Assembly (NCBI GenBank): GCA_004369045.1
Contig: ML213513.1
Coordinates: 124,001 to 188,000 of the forward strand
Source of the DNA: Heliocybe sulcata
Taxonomy: Eukaryota; Basidiomycota; Agaricomycetes; Gloeophyllales; Gloeophyllaceae
Length of the DNA: 64,000 nucleotides
Direction: 5' to 3'
In this document: one piece after another, positions 60,891 to 64,000 of the stretch
How the letters are laid out: the number at the start of each line of letters is the position of its first letter
Position numbering within the stretch: position 1 is the stretch's first letter
The notes under the pieces: model-generated
Told to the model about the DNA's origin: nothing
Databases searched by the model: none
The model's input: the letters and a program-made list of their open reading frames with translations, nothing else
Made by a program: the position numbers and the translations under genes

Positions 60891-61529
60891 CTGTAAATGT
60901 GGCCCAATATCGGGAAGTCACGGTTGAGATATCCGTGCAATTGGATACATGATTATCTATTTGATATATCACATNNNNNNNNNNNNNNNNNNNNNNNNNN
61001 NNNNNNNNNNNNNNNNNNNNNNNNNNNNNNNNNNNNNNNNNNNNNNNNNNNNNNNNNNNNNNNNNNNNNNNNNNNNNNNNNNNNNNNNNNNNNNNNNNNN
61101 NNNNNNNNNCTGTATTACATATATAGTAAAACATATCCATATACAGTAGAAGTTTGTTGGACATTTCAAATTTTCTGCTTCGAAATGATGATGGCTAATA
61201 TTTCTTCCAGCACCAGTGGGACAAATGTCAAAACGAAACCGGGGACCAACATTTGTCATGGTGATATATTCCATATATGGGTTCCCATTCGGGTCTGTTG
61301 GGGTATCCTGAAGTAAATTTGAAATTCCACACATCAAGCATATCTCGGAAACTACACATCAGACAATATTTATAATTTACTTCAACATATTCCAACATAG
61401 TGTAGCTTCTTATGTATTTCATATATATAAATTCCCATACACAATATAACATATATAAAAAATAACCTGCCATTTCCGGTGAATATTATATATCAAAGCC
61501 CACATCTCAATTTGGGTCGGCATTTACAG
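60891..61529. mobile_element. AT-rich element with imperfect terminal inverted repeats, interrupted by an assembly gap
   Basis: CTGTAAATGTGGCCCAATAT at 60891-60910 pairs with the reverse complement of 61510-61529, which reads CTGTAAATGCCGACCCAAAT. The first nine bases are identical and the rest agrees if one base is gapped. The interior right of the gap is very AT-rich (61110-61480), unlike its surroundings. No transposase frame is visible, though 135 bases are unknown. No target duplication could be seen. It resembles a MITE but does not share ends with the element at 43572-44375. Confidence 0.5.
60975..61109. other. Assembly gap of 135 undetermined bases
   Basis: A run of N. It falls inside the AT-rich inverted-repeat element, as expected for repeats that resist assembly. 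Frames crossing it are meaningless. Confidence 1.
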
Positions 61530-62846
61530 CGATCACGTATATTCGGTTCCCTCCGGTGCTAGACGTCCCACTCGTACCTAGATGCTGAAACTACCAAACA
61601 TAGCCGCTAAAAGCATCTATCAGTGGCTTGATAATTCCTCTGCGGCGTACCGCGTAGGCTCGTGACGGTCCTCTCTATCCTTCTGCGAGATTCTGCTCCA
61701 ATCTCGCACGAGAGGGTGGTCGCGAGCCTGCGTACCGTGGGGCGCACGCTGGGAGATGCGTCACGCGCATCTTGGGCTACTCGAGGTTACGCTCTTGTAA
61801 AGCAACCGGTTGACCTCTCTGCCGTCTAACTGCTGTTTCTGCAAGACGTCGGAGTCGGAGACGACAGGACTTTGTGGATATTCCAACGATAAATATTAAT
61901 GCTCGAGTGCCAGGTCTAAGATGTGGGATAGGATCCGAAACTGCATCTGCGGAGAAGAGAGGCGTTCGCTAGGAGGAGTTTATAGAGATTTAGTTAGGCT
62001 CTTTGCGACGGTGATTCAGTTCTGTCTGGCCTGCGGGAAGGCGCCCGTGACTTTGGGAATTGCAGAGGCCCGGACCCCGGACTCCCACTGCAGTGGCTCC
62101 GCTCCCGCGAACATTATTTCTCATGATCAACATGTGGACGTTGAACGTCGAACGGCGAAACCTTCAAGGCCTTCGGATTCCTCAAATCCAGCTCACCTGC
62201 ACAGACGACTGCCCTGGTGCGCCGAATGCCCGGGTCACTGGCAGACCGATGCCTTTCTTTGCTTTTTTGTGCTGTAGCTTGGGCAAACCAGAGCTAGCCG
62301 AACAGGACCAAGTTTTAATTACGTTGTGGGCGCGCTGCACGACCACCGCACTGGTGCGACTTGACCGAGCTTGGTCTCATTCCCAAGGCATATCCTCGTT
62401 CCGTCTCTTCCTTACCTCCGATGCGGACTCTAGCGCGACGCGGGAGGAAGGTCCTCACGGCATTGACCCTGACCTCATGGAGCGCCAATGTCAACGCTAA
62501 TCATCCCCTCCGTAATCCGACCGCAATTTGCATATACACGCATTCACCGCTTTATGTGACTCTATTTAATCCGCCTATCCACATACAGCGGAGTTCCAGA
62601 GTCTGGGACCCGCGGGTACCGTCAACAGCTCTCTTCTAGCCTGAAGAACCCGTTCACGGGATTTAGCGACCACAGAGATATGCTCGAATAATCGGCAACG
62701 GGCTTCACGGAGTTCTGCTCTAAACCGAGGACTCTGGTGACTTATCTTCGGGTTATCCGTTGCTTATAACGCGGCGTACACCTACGAGACCACTCGGATA
62801 CTGTCCGCTTCTTCCACTCCTGTTGGATTAGATACCGCGGCTGGAC
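61530..62846. other. Intergenic region upstream of the P450 gene
   Basis: A 146-codon plus-strand frame at 62060-62500 has no recognisable domain. A TATA-like CTTATAAC lies at about 62763, 84 bp before the P450 start. Nothing else was recognised. Confidence 0.45.
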
Positions 62847-64000
62847 ATGCTCTCTACGTTTTCGGCTATACTACTTGCGGTTGCTGCCATGGTACTTTGG
62901 CCTCGTAGACGTTCCCGAAGTAGTCACGTCAACCCGCTACGCCTGCCTTTCCCTCCGGGCCCGAAAGGTCTACCGTTGCTCGGGAATCTCCTTGACCTGC
63001 CTCTGGAGGACCAGCATCTTACCTTCCATGAATGGTCAAAACAGTATCGTACGTACTTTACAGCATCTGTATCAGTAAAAGTGAAGGCATAAATTATCTT
63101 ACAGGTGACATCATGCATGTCGATGTCCTCGGACAGCATATCATCATCCTTGATTCTCTCCAAAAAGCTTCCGACTTCTTCGACAAAAAGTCCTCTATTT
63201 ACTCAAGTCGAAGCCGCATGCCCATGCTCATTGAACTGTGAGTGGAAACAAGGCTCTTACGTGTGCATCGGTCTTCCTTATACATACGACTGCGTACAGA
63301 ATGGGATGGGACTGGGACTTCGCACTGATGCCGTATGGTGAAACTTGGCGGAAGGAGAGGAGATCGTTCCATCAGCACTTTCACCAAGGCGTTGTCGACA
63401 AGTATCAGCCGCAACAACTGCGCGAAGCACGCAGATGTCTCACTCGCCTCCTCGCCGATCCTGACGACTTTTTGCATCACATCCGCCAGTAAGTACTCTC
63501 ATATTGCTCCGAAGTGCTTGAAGATTTAACCCACGAGTAGTACGTTTGCTGCATCTGTCATGAGCATAGCTTATGGCATCGAGGTCTCTGACCGAGACGA
63601 CCCATATATCACAACAGCAGAAATAGCGATCGGAAGTCTATCGGAGACGAGTGTCCCTGGAGCATTTCTCGTCAACAACGTGCCAATACGTGAGCAACAT
63701 GATATGGCTTTTTCCGTCAGGAACCCCATAATGGATTGCGATTATAGTAAAGTATGTTCCTCCCTGGTTCCCCGGTGCTGGGTTCCGTAAGAAGGCCGAG
63801 TACTGGCGGAAGGTGGGAGACGAGATGCTCAACAAGCCATTTTATGCTGTTCTGGATGCGATGGTAAGCTTTCTACCACGCCATCATATTTAGTCGAATA
63901 TTAAAATGTTAGGAAGCGTCAAGGAAAAGCTGTACCATCCGTTACTTCCAGCATGCTGCAGAATTTATGCGAGGACGATGATAATACAGAAGCATTGGAG
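62847..64000 (+). CDS. Cytochrome P450, 5' part, cut by the right edge
   Basis: Exon 1 (62847-63048) encodes a membrane anchor (FSAILLAVAAMVLW), a basic stop-transfer patch and the proline hinge PFPPGPKGLPLLGNLLD. Next, from 63105, comes DIMHVDVLGQHIIILDS, then SRMPMLIEL joined to MGWDWDFALMPYGETWRKER and RSFHQHFHQ, the usual B-C region of basidiomycete P450s near the CYP512/CYP5144/OrdA-like groups. TFAASVMSIAYGIEV and KYVPPWFPGAGFRKKAEYWR follow, and the window ends inside an exon reading GKAVPSVTSSMLQ. The I helix, EXXR and heme-binding cysteine lie beyond the edge. Such enzymes sit in the endoplasmic reticulum and hydroxylate lipids, terpenoids or xenobiotics. No defect is seen in the part present. 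Confidence 0.9.

Noticed and set aside
60859-61337. Open frames that span the run of N
   Set aside because: They are kept open only by undetermined bases.
1-64000. CRISPR arrays, prokaryotic operons, LTR or virus-like elements
   Set aside because: No regularly spaced repeats, no reverse transcriptase, integrase or capsid motifs, and no long direct terminal repeats were seen; the gene structure is fungal throughout.

Overview
The window is nuclear DNA of a filamentous basidiomycete, most likely an Agaricomycete. Genes are dense, with many 45-60 nt GT-AG introns (up to about 20 in one gene), and the families are typical of mushrooms: fungal membrane proteins of the DUF6533 and DUF6534 types and of the HGFFAxMG/LPITELE type, a multi-intron thaumatin-like protein, F-box/LRR-like proteins, a PriA-like secreted protein, an NRPS-like adenylating reductase and a fungal P450. 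No bacterial, organellar or viral block was recognised. All gene models were spliced by eye; where stated, exon lengths sum to a multiple of three.

Layout. 0-4.3 kb: edge of an unrecognised gene, a broken membrane-protein copy, and a DUF6533-type gene. 4.7-5.9 kb: complete thaumatin-like gene. 6-9.4 kb: gene-poor, with a decayed duplicated coding block. 9.4-12.4 kb: two tandem aquaporin genes with identical intron positions. 13.1-14.3 kb: SAM-dependent methyltransferase. 15.8-17.2 kb: frameshifted paralog of the broken membrane gene. 17.3-19.8 kb: NCS1 permease. 20.8-22.8 kb: 4-coumarate-CoA-ligase-like enzyme ending in a peroxisomal signal. 24-25.8 kb: secreted Ser/Thr-rich protein. 26.5-30.9 kb: NRPS-like reductase (adenylation, carrier, reductase). 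31.1-34 kb: peptide/PTR transporter. 34.6-35.8 kb: beta-propeller lactonase. 37-38.9 kb: F-box protein. 39.2-40.5 kb: old yellow enzyme. 41.2-43.2 kb: GNA1 and ribosomal protein eL24. 43.6-44.4 kb: AT-rich MITE-like element. 44.5-46.3 kb: F-box pseudogene. 47.7-49.3 kb: divergent Sec61-beta and VAMP7-type SNARE genes. 49.9-57.5 kb: two RING-finger paralogs around an unresolved 3 kb stretch. 58.5-60 kb: DUF6534 gene. 60.9-61.5 kb: a second inverted-repeat element holding a 135-base assembly gap. 62.8 kb to the edge: 5' part of a cytochrome P450.

How the genes fit together. Housekeeping genes (eL24, GNA1, Sec61-beta, VAMP7) sit beside accessory enzymes. The stretch 20.8-40.5 kb gathers an acyl/aryl-CoA ligase, a carboxylate-reducing NRPS-like enzyme, a transporter, a lactonase and an ene-reductase, with a methyltransferase 6.5 kb to the left and a P450 22 kb to the right. 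This could be a small specialised-metabolite locus, but that is inference. Duplication followed by decay is a theme: the membrane pair, the F-box pair, the aquaporin pair and the RING pair.
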